64,000 nucleotides of DNA from Climacium dendroides (Eukaryota > Streptophyta > Bryopsida > Hypnales > Climaciaceae). This document shows, piece after piece, positions 10,110-21,900 of this stretch. The stretch is from assembly GCA_950106755.1 (NCBI GenBank), contig OX467082.1, forward strand, positions 24,552,001 through 24,616,000, in the 5' to 3' direction. The notes beneath the pieces were generated by a model that saw only the letters and a list, made by a program, of their open reading frames with translations, ran no database searches and was not told where the DNA came from. Positions within the stretch are counted from its first letter, which is position 1, and each line of letters opens with the position of its first letter. Both the position numbers and the translations under genes were made by a program.

Positions 10110-12200
10110 TAGAATTTGGGAACGACTTTCGAGGACCTTGTGTAATCACGTTTTTCATATGTTTAACTACTACTTATGAGCTTTGAACTCTATCATTCGC
10201 CATATGATGTACTAATTTGGTTTATTTTTTTGTTGCGGCCATTTTCATTCATTGCTTGTTGCACACATGGTATTCTACTTTATCAGTTGATGGCCGATTT
10301 TGTTCTGGACTAAGGATTTGTCCAGAATTAGTTAAATATCAGTTCACATTTTTATTGCATTAAGAAAAAAATTAAAAATAGTTTTTTTCCAAAATTCAAT
10401 TGTACAAATTTGTACTAGACTAGTAAGGGAATGTGTGGAAAAATTTCAAAAACTTTGACTACATGGATTGAAAGATTATAATGTTTGAATTTAAAAGAAT
10501 TTTTTTCTCTGACCTTGCTTAATAGGGCCAACGAACTTTAATTCCTAAAGTGAGATTTTTATAATACATGTAGATGGGCAATTTTGCTGAATGGCGCCAT
10601 TCCACAACTCTGGTAGTTTTTATGGTTTAGACTGATGGTCGGAAATGTACACCAGTGCTAGATGTTTGAAATCTACACTTGGCTTAGAAGCCACTTTTAT
10701 GATTCACACTAGGCAATTTAAAAATGCCACATGAAATACCGCCACTTTAATGAAATTCCCCATCAAGGAAATTTGCCAAAAATGATTTGATTTTCAAACC
10801 AATAGGTGCACTTCTTCATTTCTACAATAATCTTGAAAATCATTTAGCAACCACTTTCTGGCCTCATCGTCCTTCAAGGGTTAATCCTTAAAAAGACTAG
10901 GACACATTTTACAATAAAAACATATTGAAAATTAAAATTGCCATATTGCTGTGTACTGAGCAAAATTTCACTTTCTTCATTTTTAAAATTCAATTGAACC
11001 ATAGACTATGATGATGAGTGGAAACAAATTTTATCACTTCTTCTATGTAGATTGTGAGGTCTTAATCCTTGAACACTGATGCATCCAAAAAACATCCTTT
11101 GAACAAATAAAAAATGTGTTTGTAGATGAAAATAAGAAGAATTCATCTCTTTTCAACACAATTACAAACAATGGTTGCCAACATTGACACAAGAGCCAAG
11201 AAGCAACTTATGGAGGTGGTAGATTGTCTCCAAAGGATACAAAATTTAAGAAATGTGGTAACCACACACTTATGCACATTAATAGTGAAGCAACAGTATT
11301 AAGATAGAACAACTTAATCCCATCAATCATCCAATTTTGAAATCTATTAAACCCTCCCATATGCATCAATCACCCACCTATTACCATAATCTCAGCAACC
11401 CTTCAGCACCATGACAATGCACTTGGGAGGGGGCATGTCATCATGTGGTTTAGCATGGGTCTACCTAGTCATGCTTTACCAAATTAGTACCCACAAACTT
11501 TAAAAAATCACAGAAAATTCATTTCTTGTAGGAATGTCTTCATTCTATTTGCAAATGACTTCAGGTCTCTCAAACTTTCCAATCTTTGAATTATGTGAGT
11601 TGACTAATAACTTCTCCAAAGGTATCTAAACCGCAAAGTTAACATGGGTGGTAAGAGGCTACCTTGGAAGGCCTGAAATTTCAGGGCTATCGTAACATAT
11701 GCAATAATTTATCCTCTTGCGTACTCCCCATTCAGTCCATTCAGAATTATGAGCAACTGTTACAGTGTGTCTGGCAATCAATCTCCGGGCTTCAGTGTTG
11801 CTGCCGCTGGAATGCAAACTGCTGGCCACTTAAGAAAGCAAAGCCGTTTTCAGAAAAATTGCGACAAAGCTCTTGATTGTCATGTAAGTTTCCTTGTGAT
11901 CCCATTCCTACATTGTGAGATCGGTGTACACATCTGCCTACTTGTTATTTTGTAGTTTCAGCAAGAGAGTACTTGCCAATCAAGTGTATGAATTGAAAAA
12001 TTTACAATCCGGAGCCCCATCTGTCTAACTTTCCATCTCACAAGTTGCTGCCAACTGAACTGAGCCACGTTTCACGTGAATTACAGAGCGCAACATTTCA
12101 AAGTACTACTTGTAATTGACACCTAAGAAAATCTTCTGCCTGCCGCGGCCACGCACAGGGCTAATTAAATTACGAACTTTCTCGTGAGAAAGCGGCCAAC
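10110..12200. other. AT-rich intergenic DNA
   Basis: No gene supported. The segment 11,460-11,640 resembles 35,920-36,100 (shared GGAATGTCTTCATTCT and flanks), and parts near 10,470 resemble repeats near 22,410 and 63,700. A fragment at 11,680-11,890 ends in a plausible GT donor (CATGTAAGTTT), but its protein is not recognisable. Confidence 0.5.
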
Positions 12201-12202
12201 CT

Positions 12203-12405
12203 AGTGAAGAATTTGCAAATTGCACTAGAAAACGAAGCTGGACAGAGGAGAGAAGAAGTTTCTCAGTCTAGCCAGCGATGCATTCTTTCCATTTGCTTGG
12301 CATGACGCTGTAGAAGATGCTTGCAAGACAGGAGTGTGAACGTCATTGTTCAACCAGGCGGTAGCAAGAGTCTACCAAGATGCTATTGATTGTCGTGGAG
12401 TTTAG
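12203..12405 (+). pseudogene. purH: PurH (AICAR formyltransferase/IMP cyclohydrolase) fragment
   Basis: The plus strand at 12268-12336 encodes LASDAFFPFAWHDAVEDACK, the conserved C-terminal block of bifunctional PurH. It is preceded in another frame by a LQIALENEAG segment that fits the region just before it. It is followed, after a frame change at a TGA, by VNVIVQPGGSK and then QDAIDC in a third frame. Only the last part of the enzyme is represented and at least two frame changes are needed. It is a dead fragment, probably a retrocopy or duplicated 3' end. The functional gene must lie elsewhere. Confidence 0.8.
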
Positions 12406-12900
12406 TCCTTTTTATTTATTTTTTCAATTGAAGTATGTCACACTTCCTACACTACTGAAAAATTGTTGACAATTGTCAACAATTGAAACAAACTGACTTA
12501 CACTAATTATAGGATAACATTCACTCGCTTTGTAAGGCGTTTCTGGCTACAGTGTATCCATTTTGGGGGTCTTCATGAACTGCATTGCTATGCATACGGT
12601 CCATTTAATAAAAGTGTTATCCTTGAAACATGTGTATATTTAAATGAAATCTAAAAAAGTTATTTTTTTGTGGTCAGAAATACTGACATTGCTTGCAGTC
12701 TTGGACTAAGTATAAAAGATTGGCAAAATCTGTACTATACACATGTAAAAAGAACTAATACAAGAATCTGTAAATATTCACATAATTGAAAAGAATAAGG
12801 TTCTGGGAGCTTGGGAGCTTGTTCTGATAAAAACGTATGATACCAAATCCATTGATCATATTGTCAACAAACTCAGGAAGAATATTGCATGTGTTCATTA

Positions 12901-13083
12901 CAACCTAAATAAAATGGGACACGAGCAAGGCTTATCATGAATTCATGACCTACTCAAAACAACCTAAATAAAATGGGACACGAGCAAGGCTTATCATGAA
13001 TTCATGACCTACTCAAAACAACCTAAATAAAATGGGACACGAGCAAGGCTTATCATGAATTCATGACCTACTCAAAACAACCT
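12901..13083. repeat. 59-bp tandem repeat, three copies
   Basis: Units starting at 12901, 12960 and 13019 begin CAACCTAAATAAAATGGGAC and contain TCATGAATTCATGA, itself a perfect palindrome. Copies are essentially identical, so the expansion is recent. No coding sense is visible. Confidence 0.95.
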
Positions 13084-13555
13084 TAAAAACATGGATCCAA
13101 AGTGGAAACTTATGTCTGGACGGAGGGAGTGCTAGCTACCCCTGGTTCAAGAGCAACCAATGAGACCAGTTATGACGAACTTGCAATGATGACAACTTGT
13201 AATGAATCGAATCAATTTTAGAATCACAGGAATTACAATTTGAATACCTTCCTTCACCGACAATTGAAGCTAAGACATATATAATCATTGAGTGCTAATT
13301 GAATTGTTGAAATTATTTTGTACAAATACTTCCAGCTAGTTGGATCTAGAGCGGCTGCCAATGGTCTGCCCAAATCTCCAGAAGCTATAATTTGAATGTG
13401 CTATCTAGAATGCGGCTTACAAAGTTCGGCAAGCATTGCCGCCGTACTGGCCATGCTCAATACATGTTTCTAATGTGGGTTTAGGGTTTAGGGTTCTCTC
13501 TAGCCATGAACTGTGGACGCCCACCGAATCGGCATATGGTTGGGATCTTGGATCC

Positions 13556-14722
13556 TCAGGAGGTTGGACACAGATTAATTTGAGGTTGGAAGAACAAGCC
13601 GTCGTTGAAAAAAGTTCCATGATTCTCAGCCACAACGTCATGGCGACTCCAACGCTGTTTATTCAAGTCATACAGCATCCCAACCCAGATTTTGCGGTAT
13701 GTGACCGACAACAAGAGATCCTTCCCACATTCATGGATGACCAATTGGCTCTGTAGAAGAAATGAATTACTTATATCTGCCACCTCCAGATAGTAGCACA
13801 ACTTTTTCAATGGAACCTCTGCGATAAGTTCCCAAGAGATTTGACTTTTCTCCTTCTTGTACATGCGAACGAAAGTAATGGGATCCACAGCATCATAGTC
13901 CACTGCATAGAGGCATGATTCTCCAAGAGTAGGGTATCCCCGTATGGTGTGCTCATAAGGCAGTAGGTTGGGATTGTTGGATGCAATCACGCCAGTCCTC
14001 ACGGCCAGACTATCGCAATCAACCAGCTTCCCCTGGCTCGGGTCAAACACGGTTGATTCATGTTCACCCAAGCGCACCAAACTGCGACAGAACACGATTT
14101 CATTGCTTGAATCTGCGTAAGCTATCAGCTCCCTTGGCACTGACACAGCGGACCATGATTTCCGTGCTGAGTCGAGTATTTGCACCAAATCGGAGTTCTT
14201 CCAATGCACCACCACCTTGAACGTCTTGGAATCCACGTTCACTTTCAGTCCCACGTGCACATCACACAACGAACTCTGCTCCCCTGTGTCTTCTTCCGGC
14301 TCTGTTGGATAATCAAGCCCGAGAGACATAAAAGAACTCCGGTGTGTTATGATGTTGATGACTGCCAGAAGTGGGTCTCGGGACATGCCTAAACCACTGA
14401 AAAGAATAAGCCCACCGCTGGCACTCAGTGGTCTCCAGTATTGTACTGAAGACGGGAGAAGGACTTGGATCCATTTCTGCATGGAAAACGCATAGAACCA
14501 GGGATGGGGTTCATGAGGAGACTCGCGGAGGAAGAAAGGCTCTCCTTCAAAAATTCTAGAGTAGGTGTAGGCTCTCGTTGCCTTGGAGCACCCGTAGCGA
14601 AAGCGGACGAAGTCTTGGAGAGATAGTTTTTCCAAAATCGCGCGGATATCTTCAGCTTTCAGTTCTAAAAATTTCGGAAAGATGATTGGTGGCATGAAAG
14701 GGTGTCTGCTGACGATATCCAT
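13556..14722 (-). CDS. F-box protein, moss-type, 388 aa
   Basis: An intronless frame starts at ATG 14720-14722 on the minus strand. Residues about 18-60 fit an F-box (LKAEDIRAILEKLSLQDF, then RFRYGCSKATRAYTYSRIF), the segment that binds SKP1 in SCF ubiquitin ligases. The remaining ~320 residues have the alternating strand pattern of kelch/FBA-type substrate-binding domains (SWSAVSVP, STVFDPSQGKLV, ISWELIAEVPL, GMLYDLNKQRWS). Large F-box families of this shape are common in plants. The target is unknown. Intact ends and no internal stop argue for a working gene. A short TTTAGGG-type run (about 13,476-13,494) lies just beyond the stop. Confidence 0.8.
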   Translation of the reverse strand: MDIVSRHPFMPPIIFPKFLELKAEDIRAILEKLSLQDFVRFRYGCSKATRAYTYSRIFEGEPFFLRESPHEPHPWFYAFSMQKWIQVLLPSSVQYWRPLSASGGLILFSGLGMSRDPLLAVINIITHRSSFMSLGLDYPTEPEEDTGEQSSLCDVHVGLKVNVDSKTFKVVVHWKNSDLVQILDSARKSWSAVSVPRELIAYADSSNEIVFCRSLVRLGEHESTVFDPSQGKLVDCDSLAVRTGVIASNNPNLLPYEHTIRGYPTLGESCLYAVDYDAVDPITFVRMYKKEKSQISWELIAEVPLKKLCYYLEVADISNSFLLQSQLVIHECGKDLLLSVTYRKIWVGMLYDLNKQRWSRHDVVAENHGTFFNDGLFFQPQINLCPTS

Positions 14723-17700
14723 TTTTCAGGTGGGCCTCGGTCTTGATCGATCGATGAGCTGGACTCCTTTATAAAAAAACTCGGCCGAATCTCACGTAAA
14801 ATCAGGCAAGTGAATCGTCTCCGTCGGTTCGAGCTGGGTAGTCACTGGAGACAAGATAGGGAGATATGTGGTGGATCAATCGTTGTCCACTCTTGAAGAA
14901 ATCTCGTGATTCCCAGAGTGGGCAAAGCCTCAACAAATCTGCAAAGGAAAGTGAAATCAGCACATCGATTAGTGAAGAACCATCATGACTAGCTGTCGAA
15001 GCGGAGAATCCAACGTCGAGAAATGAATCAAGAATAAAATCCGAGTCTCATTTACAGCCACGAATCTTGATTGATATATCCGTCTAACAAAATTTTAGGC
15101 CGCTGAAATTGAAACCGGAAATGGGTACCGGAAATCAAATGGGTACCGGAAATTTGAAACCCAATCAATATCAATCTAATCAAGTTTTGTTGCAAAGTGT
15201 TTTGTAAGGGTGGATATCACTCACCTCAGGGTCAAAATATGGAAGAAGTAACCACATTAGAACTCGGGATACTCTCAAGGACAAAATGCTCATGCCCAAG
15301 ATTCTTCCAAAAAGGTATTCACTCTGACACGCACTACGTACACAGAAACGCTAGATTGCGAAATCGTCAGACAAATCTGAAGCATCGAGGATTCAATGTC
15401 GCAGAGAACCCGTCGGGAGCCCTGAAAATTTCGGATAGTAAAATTCGAGAACCGTATGAGTTGCATCAGTCTGCGTGGCTGCAAATTGCAAGTGCGTCAG
15501 AATGAGGGGGGCAGGGAGGGATTCAAAAACAACGAGCAACGAAGAAGACGTAGACGATCGATTTGAATTCAAATTGAATATGGCGCGCATATTCCTTCAC
15601 TAAAATTTTGAATTCAAAGCTCGGCCGAAAATGAATGAGCAACCATTTTCATCCATCCTCTCCCGGTTTCCATCCACGGGCTGCACCACCATTCGTAGGG
15701 GATGATGAATGTTGTGAAAACCACAAATGTAATCAACCCCTAAAGGCCTAACATGCATTTTTTTGGTTACATAGGAATTTGGGACAGGAACATGTGACTA
15801 GAGATTTTTATATTTTGGCCCAAATTTTGATAGAAGGTGGGGACGAGGAATATCTTTCATATGCAATAAATTTAATAACATTTGGAAATATAAATCAAAA
15901 GTTATGGCTTCATAGGTTATTTTTTTTCCATGAATGGGCAATCAGGACAAATTCTTTAAAATCACTTTTTCTAGAAACAAAAATTTGAAATCGGTTTTCT
16001 AAAGTTGTATATACATGGAAAGCTTTGAATCATTCTATTTTGATTAATGAATCCAAAATTATGAGGATTTTTTGTTTGCGGGCAATTATGGATTCTCTAC
16101 TCTAAAAAAAACTTTGAAGTCCTTTATCTTACTCAATTTTCAATATTTTTGGAAAAAAATAAAATCATAGGATGTAGATTGTTTATTATAACATTGCAAT
16201 CACTAGGATTGGCATTTTTCAATTGCATAATTAAATTGTTAACAATTTAGTTATTTGAATCATCTTCTACGACTGTCTACTTAATATTTTTTTCCTATAT
16301 GTTTTACAATTCTAAATGATCTAAAATTTTCAAGTATGTAGCCAACTTGTTTAGGAAAAAGAATCTAAAGAAGCACCACCATTTTGGACATTTTTCATAG
16401 AAAAATGAGCTTGTGAAGTAGAGTTGCCTGGGTTTTTGTAGGGCCAAGAAAATGATTTTAATGAATTTGAATGCTTATATCTTGCAATCCACGCAGTGGA
16501 AATTTTTGAAAATTTTTCTACATATTCTTAAATCAGCATACTACAAGATCCTACGATTACATACATAAAAAAAGAATTCAAAAATTTGGCACTTGTACAA
16601 AAATGGCAATTTTCAAGTGTTTTTGGTAAAAACATGGTTGTGGAACTTTAGGGGTTGAGAAGCTTTAAGAAAAATCATGTAGAATCAAGGACAAAAAAAT
16701 ACATTGCTCCTAATTGCTTTAGCACATTATTCCTCAATAATATATTAATCCTTCATTGATACTTCCTGAAAACACTTCCATTCAAAAATTGTAGTTCTTA
16801 ACTACTTGTCAAACTCAATTTTAGCTCCGTATGATGACTACATATGCCCATAGGTTGACACACATTTGTACCTACTACTTCAAATGAATTCCACATTCTC
16901 ATCAACATTCACCAATACTTTCTACCTTGGAGTTGGACCTTTGGTCACTAAAGAGAGGAAGCTCGACTCCTTGCAAACGTCATGATGTGCAATTTTGAGA
17001 GTGAATGGGATGTGGCACAGAAAACGATTTGTTGTTCAATGTTGGTGTGAGGCCAATGCAAAAAGTCATCAAATGCTTGAAGTTAGAACTAGATGTCCAA
17101 TTGGTGCAATGCATTTACAAATTAATAATTCATAGGATCAAGTCCACAATAAGCTTCTTATGGCTTAGTTGAGTAAGGAAGACACTGTTGTCAACATCCC
17201 AACCCACACAAATTAGAAAGTATAGGATTTGAAGGTCAAGATAAGGGTTTAGTTAAATGCGTCCTCCTTTAGAAGAAAATAGCAACAACCATCAAAAAAT
17301 TATAAAAATGACTTGGATGAACATTGAACTTACTTTAAAGTTATTCAATGTTTTTAATATTATCATTATTTGGACTACCTAATTATTATTTTTATATTTT
17401 AATTAATTATTAGGCAGAAAGTTGTCCAAGCTACTAGGAAGCTATGGTATTCATTAAGAATCTAATAATTTTTGGTTGACTACCTTAATAATAAAGCCAT
17501 GGCCTTTTAAGATTAGATTTTTAGATTTTTTTTCAATAATATTCATAGGAATTATAGGTCCCTCTACTTCAGTAAAAAATGCACGCATCCCAAAGTGCTA
17601 CACTATCTCAAAGGAGTTACAGGGTTCATTTAGGCAACAATATGGAAGATGAAGGGAAGTATAGTGGCATGAGTAGCTATGCTTTCAATTTTGAAAATTT

Positions 17701-18048
17701 GTAGAATATTTGTGATTTTGGTCGTCACTCTCTCATCGCCATCTCCATCGCCATCCACAGAAAATGCGTCTCCGAGGCGACCATTATTCTCTCTATCGCC
17801 ATTACCGTTGTGCCAGCGCCAAACCCTAATTCCCTTTGCCACAAGAACCTCACTCGACGCGCTCTCATCGTCCGTGCTAGCCCTCCCATTGTTAGCTTCC
17901 CCACTCTCTCTCGTTTCCCGTCCCGCTTCTCCGCTTCTCTTTCGTAGAGTGCTCGCTAGAATGTGCTTGCAGCGGAAACTTCCGTGGTCATTTTTGGATT
18001 CACGATGAGGTTTGCACTCGATTAGACCGCTCGCTACTCTTCTTCGCC
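14723..18048. other. Upstream region of F-box gene, repeats, 5' region of next gene
   Basis: 14,723-15,700 is probably the promoter and leader of the F-box gene; CTCGGCCGAA occurs near 14,780 and 15,622. 15,980-16,740 is one copy of a dispersed AT-rich repeat also seen at 62,870-63,560 and, inverted, at about 39,350-40,000. 16,740-17,600 shows nothing recognisable. 17,700-18,048 is pyrimidine-rich and GC-richer, as expected for the 5' leader of the gene starting at 18,049. Open frames here have no domain support. Confidence 0.5.
16000..16740 (+). repeat. Dispersed AT-rich repeat, copy A
   Basis: The block starting TACATGGAAAGCTTTGAATC recurs at 62,874 in the same orientation and, diverged and inverted, at about 39,350-39,930. 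Shared landmarks in order: AACTTTGAAGTCCTTTAT, TATATGTTxTACAATTC, ATGTAGCCAACTTG and AGCACxACCATTTTGGA-like blocks. No open frame or terminal structure is evident, so the class is unknown. Confidence 0.75.
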
Positions 18049-18960
18049 ATGAGCGCGTTCGGAGGTTCGGGCGTGGACGCCGTGGGTGCGATGCTTCCTT
18101 CCGCGCAGCCGGTGGAGGTCGGTACGCTCCCTTCGTTTCCTGCCGTCGATCCCGTCTCGTCGTGTATTGTGTCTCCCGTCTCTCCGTACCCGACGATAGT
18201 GGACCCATTCAAACGGAGGGCTGCGCTCCGGGAGTATTTCCAAGGGCTTCGTGGGGGGGAGAATAAGGAGAACGAGAGAGGGAGTGAAGGGGATGTGAAG
18301 TCGCCACCTTCGAGTTTGCCGAAGCAGAAAACCCTAGGTCTGTGTCGGAGACACCCTACCATTGCGGTGTCCGGCGAGGGGATGATTCGTGATAAGAGGA
18401 AATTCAATGCTCCGAGACAGACGCCTGAGAAGCGGCAACGACCTGTGGAATCGGACTTCGGGACGGAGCTTCCAAGGAAACTGGATGTCGGGAACCAGAT
18501 GGGTTTTGAGGATATAAGTGAGGACGATGTGAACCAGTCACTCCTTCAATTCGCGTCGCGGGAGCGTGTGGAATTGGAGAGCCAGGTTCAGGTTAGGGAT
18601 GATGCGGAGATTCGGAGGCCGCAGATGGTGTATGCTAGAGCTAAAGATGTTTCTCCTTCTGTCAGTCGTCAGACACAAGACTCACAGTCTCTTTCTTTCA
18701 AGCCACAGACTCCAAATATTCGGAAGCCCCTGACACCAGTAAATATGAATCGACAACAGGCAAGTCAAGTACATTCTTCCCCAATGCCATTAAAACCTAA
18801 TTTCTCAGGAGGTATGGAACGCGAAGGTGGCGTTTCGAGCGAGAGCCTCTTCCAATTAGCCTCTGGGAAACGCTATCAGCCGTCTGCAGCAGCGAAAGCA
18901 AGAGCAGCTTCATTGTTCGAATCGGATGCCGAATTTGCAGATCTCCTAGGTTTCGAATGA
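18049..18960 (+). CDS. BRC-motif protein, putative RAD51 binder, 303 aa
   Basis: A single uninterrupted frame of 303 codons, GC-richer than its surroundings. Most of the protein is Ser/Pro/Arg-rich and looks disordered. The C-terminus has the pattern of a BRCA2 BRC repeat: FQLASGK at residues 268-274 (the FxxA element), a spaced serine/alanine helix (PSAAAKARAA), then LFES at 289-292 in the position of the LFDE element. In BRC repeats these two elements bind RAD51. An earlier LLQFASRERVEL segment might be a decayed second copy. No oligonucleotide-binding folds of BRCA2 are present. The role in homologous recombination is inferred from the motif alone, so this stays an uncharacterised protein with a candidate RAD51-binding motif. 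Confidence 0.75.
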   Translation: MSAFGGSGVDAVGAMLPSAQPVEVGTLPSFPAVDPVSSCIVSPVSPYPTIVDPFKRRAALREYFQGLRGGENKENERGSEGDVKSPPSSLPKQKTLGLCRRHPTIAVSGEGMIRDKRKFNAPRQTPEKRQRPVESDFGTELPRKLDVGNQMGFEDISEDDVNQSLLQFASRERVELESQVQVRDDAEIRRPQMVYARAKDVSPSVSRQTQDSQSLSFKPQTPNIRKPLTPVNMNRQQASQVHSSPMPLKPNFSGGMEREGGVSSESLFQLASGKRYQPSAAAKARAASLFESDAEFADLLGFE

Positions 18961-21900
18961 TTGAGACTTGGGAATAGGTTAGGACCTGATCTGTTGTGGA
19001 GCTGCACTCTTCGATTTTGTTGCAGATGAATGGTAAATGAGAATCAGCCTCTGATTTTTATGCTGTACATGATACTGGTAGTGTTTGTGGATGTGGTGAT
19101 GGCGAATTAAACAAAACCATTTACAACTACGTGACCATCCTCTCTTTCTAAACTGCTCAATTTGATATTGTCTTGGAATCTATAGCAAGTTGCTCTTGTA
19201 CTTGAAGGATTCAGAAATTGGTGAGGCAACCGAATCGGTTTGTCTGAACTCATCGTAGGTGCAATGGGTGTCTAGTGTTTGGAGAGATTATCCTCTCAGC
19301 TCCTCTTGTGCTGTAGGCTAGACCTCACTTATCATTTGTAAAAATGGCTGTGAACACATTAACTGGTTCCTGCCTTCTACATGCCATAAAATCTCTTACT
19401 TCATTAGCGACTTTGTAGAGAGCATTTGCTGTGCACGTAGAGAACATAAATCCTAATTAGGTAGATATGCTTCCGCCTTAGGGTCTTCCCTCTCGGTGCC
19501 TAAATTGCAGGAATCACTGTTTACTGCTGGTCTCTTTTGCATCAGTGAATTGAGCTTGTTATTGAAGCACATTCTTGTCCTCAATCTCAGTCTCTTAATT
19601 CTTTTTCTATCTTCTCTACTGCCAGTGCAACATGGACTTATGCTCTTCTTGGGAAGGTGTGTTTTCATTATGCCTGAAACATTATGACGGTGGTGGATCC
19701 TCAAACCAACTTTGCTTCATTCGTTATTGTTGGTCGAAAACTGATTCTCTTTGCAGTGATTGTGAGGATTCATATGTCTCTTTTCTTCGACCAAAAAACA
19801 CACAAAACTGCCATTTCTATTGCAAAGATTAAAAAAAAAAAATGAAAATTGTTCTTTTTACACATTTAACTGTAGAATCTTACACCTTACTACAGTAGTA
19901 TGAAAATGGAATAAATTTCAGAAATTTGAACTGTACAGATTGTAAGATATTTAAAGGAAAGAAAGCAAGTTATTTTTGCACATTGCAGGACTATTGTATT
20001 TAAAGTAAAGAAATCAAGTTTTTTTTGCACGTTGTGGGACTAGTTTATTTCTTTGAACCTTCTTAACTTGAATATTTTGCACTATAGAGTTTTGAGGTTT
20101 AAATCTTTATGGTGAAGAATTGAGTTGAGAGTCTAGGAGGAAAAAAATTTCATAAAAATTTCATTTTCATTCTTAAGAAAATTGCTATATAGAAATAGGG
20201 ATGAGTTAGAAGGAAAGTCTAATTTATTATTATCTCTAAGATGAAATTAAAATGCACTAACTCCAATGGTGAGATTGTTTTAGCAAAAAAATTAAACCAT
20301 GTGGATTTTTTTTTTAAATTGCAAAAATTGCATTCAAAAATGAATCCAATAAGGTTTTTTTTCAAGAAGATCATTAGATTGCCCAAAAAACAAGATTGTC
20401 CATAACTTTCACATCACTTATCCAAGTGAAATCAATTAGAGCTTTCTATGTAGACAAAAAAATAATCTATAAGAAAAAAAAAAAAAAATTCAATTTTTTT
20501 TGTTGCTTGGTCTCCCTTATTTTGAGCATTTGTTTTTGGGTTTAACAAAAAAAAAATTATATTCCAAAGAAGATAATTAGTTTTCTTATTTTCAAAAAAA
20601 AATTCAAAAAATGATAAGAACTATTGAGACCATAGTTCCAAAATCCAATTAGTTCCTTGAAGGGTCAATGGTCTTCTAGTAGTAAGACACAAGAGAAGGA
20701 AAAATTAAAAATATCTTTAAAAAGGCCAAGTTGGATTTAAAAATGATTTAAAAATATATAGGTTGTCCAAAAGGATTTTATAGAAAAAAGTATAAACTAT
20801 AAAACAAATGCTTTTGCAAGAGAGTTAGAAAATAAAATGGAAAAATATAAACAATAGAATATATAACAAAATAGAGAAATTAATAATATTTAAATCCAAA
20901 AATGTACATTTATGACCTTGTAACTTTATTTAGCATGTTATCACATCTTGAAATCATAGTAAATTACAAGATTGCATTTTAACCCTAGAGCGCCATGGGC
21001 GCCATTTTGTGGCATTATGATGACAATATAGTGAGATGGAAATAGTTCAAAAGCATTTTTTCATCCATATTTTTCTTGTTGACCTTTCATGGTGGGTTAT
21101 GAAGAGTATTTAATCGAGTTTGTAGTCTTGTAAGTGTTTGTCTTTACATAAATGAGAAGTTAGTAAAAAAAATGGATCATAGCATATGCTATTTTAATTA
21201 GTATATTTTGGAAAGTTGTTCCTTGTTCTAAATCTGAAATTTCTCTACAAAAATGATATTTTTTGAATTTGAGTCCAACTAACAAATGAAGGTCAACTAC
21301 TCTAGTTTCACCTCAAATTGGAATTTTGAAAAAATTCCTAATATTGAATATTTTATTGCAATTTAAACTTTGGATGTATTTTTAATGTTTAATATTTTCT
21401 AATAATAGAATGATACGGAAATTGAGTTTACATGATGATGTTAGTCATTGTAATATACACACATGGTAAAATTTTCAGATTTTTTGAAATAATTTTCTAT
21501 TTGATGTGATTTTTCTAATTTTTTTCTTCAAAAATTCTCAAAAAAATCAATTTTCCACAAAAAAAATCTAAAATTTTTGTGAAGTGCAGAAGACATGTAA
21601 TTTCATCTCCTAAAAATAAATATAAAAATTTTCATACATATCTAGTTGTAAAATGACAACAAACTGAGTAACGGGTAGTGAGGTTTGAAATCAATGGTCA
21701 TGGGTCTATCATTTACTAAATGATAGGGGTTAACATCAAACATAGAAATGCAAGTAAATGACTATATTTGTTCATTTGTATTGCACAAAGATTAATATAT
21801 AGAACTCTTCATAGATTATCTTAGCTATGCATATTGGTTACAATGTTATGAAGTTTAAAAATCAAAACATGGTTGTTATAATTTTGTTAATTTATTTAGA

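Noticed and set aside
13476..13494. TTTAGGG run as an interstitial telomere
   Set aside because: Only about two and a half units; such telo-box-like words are common in plant flanks.
15197..15505. 102-codon frame upstream of the F-box gene
   Set aside because: No family resemblance and no splice or promoter context; left as non-coding.
17679..18008. 109-codon frame upstream of the BRC-like gene
   Set aside because: Pyrimidine-rich leader-like composition, no domain; more likely 5' leader of the gene at 18,049.
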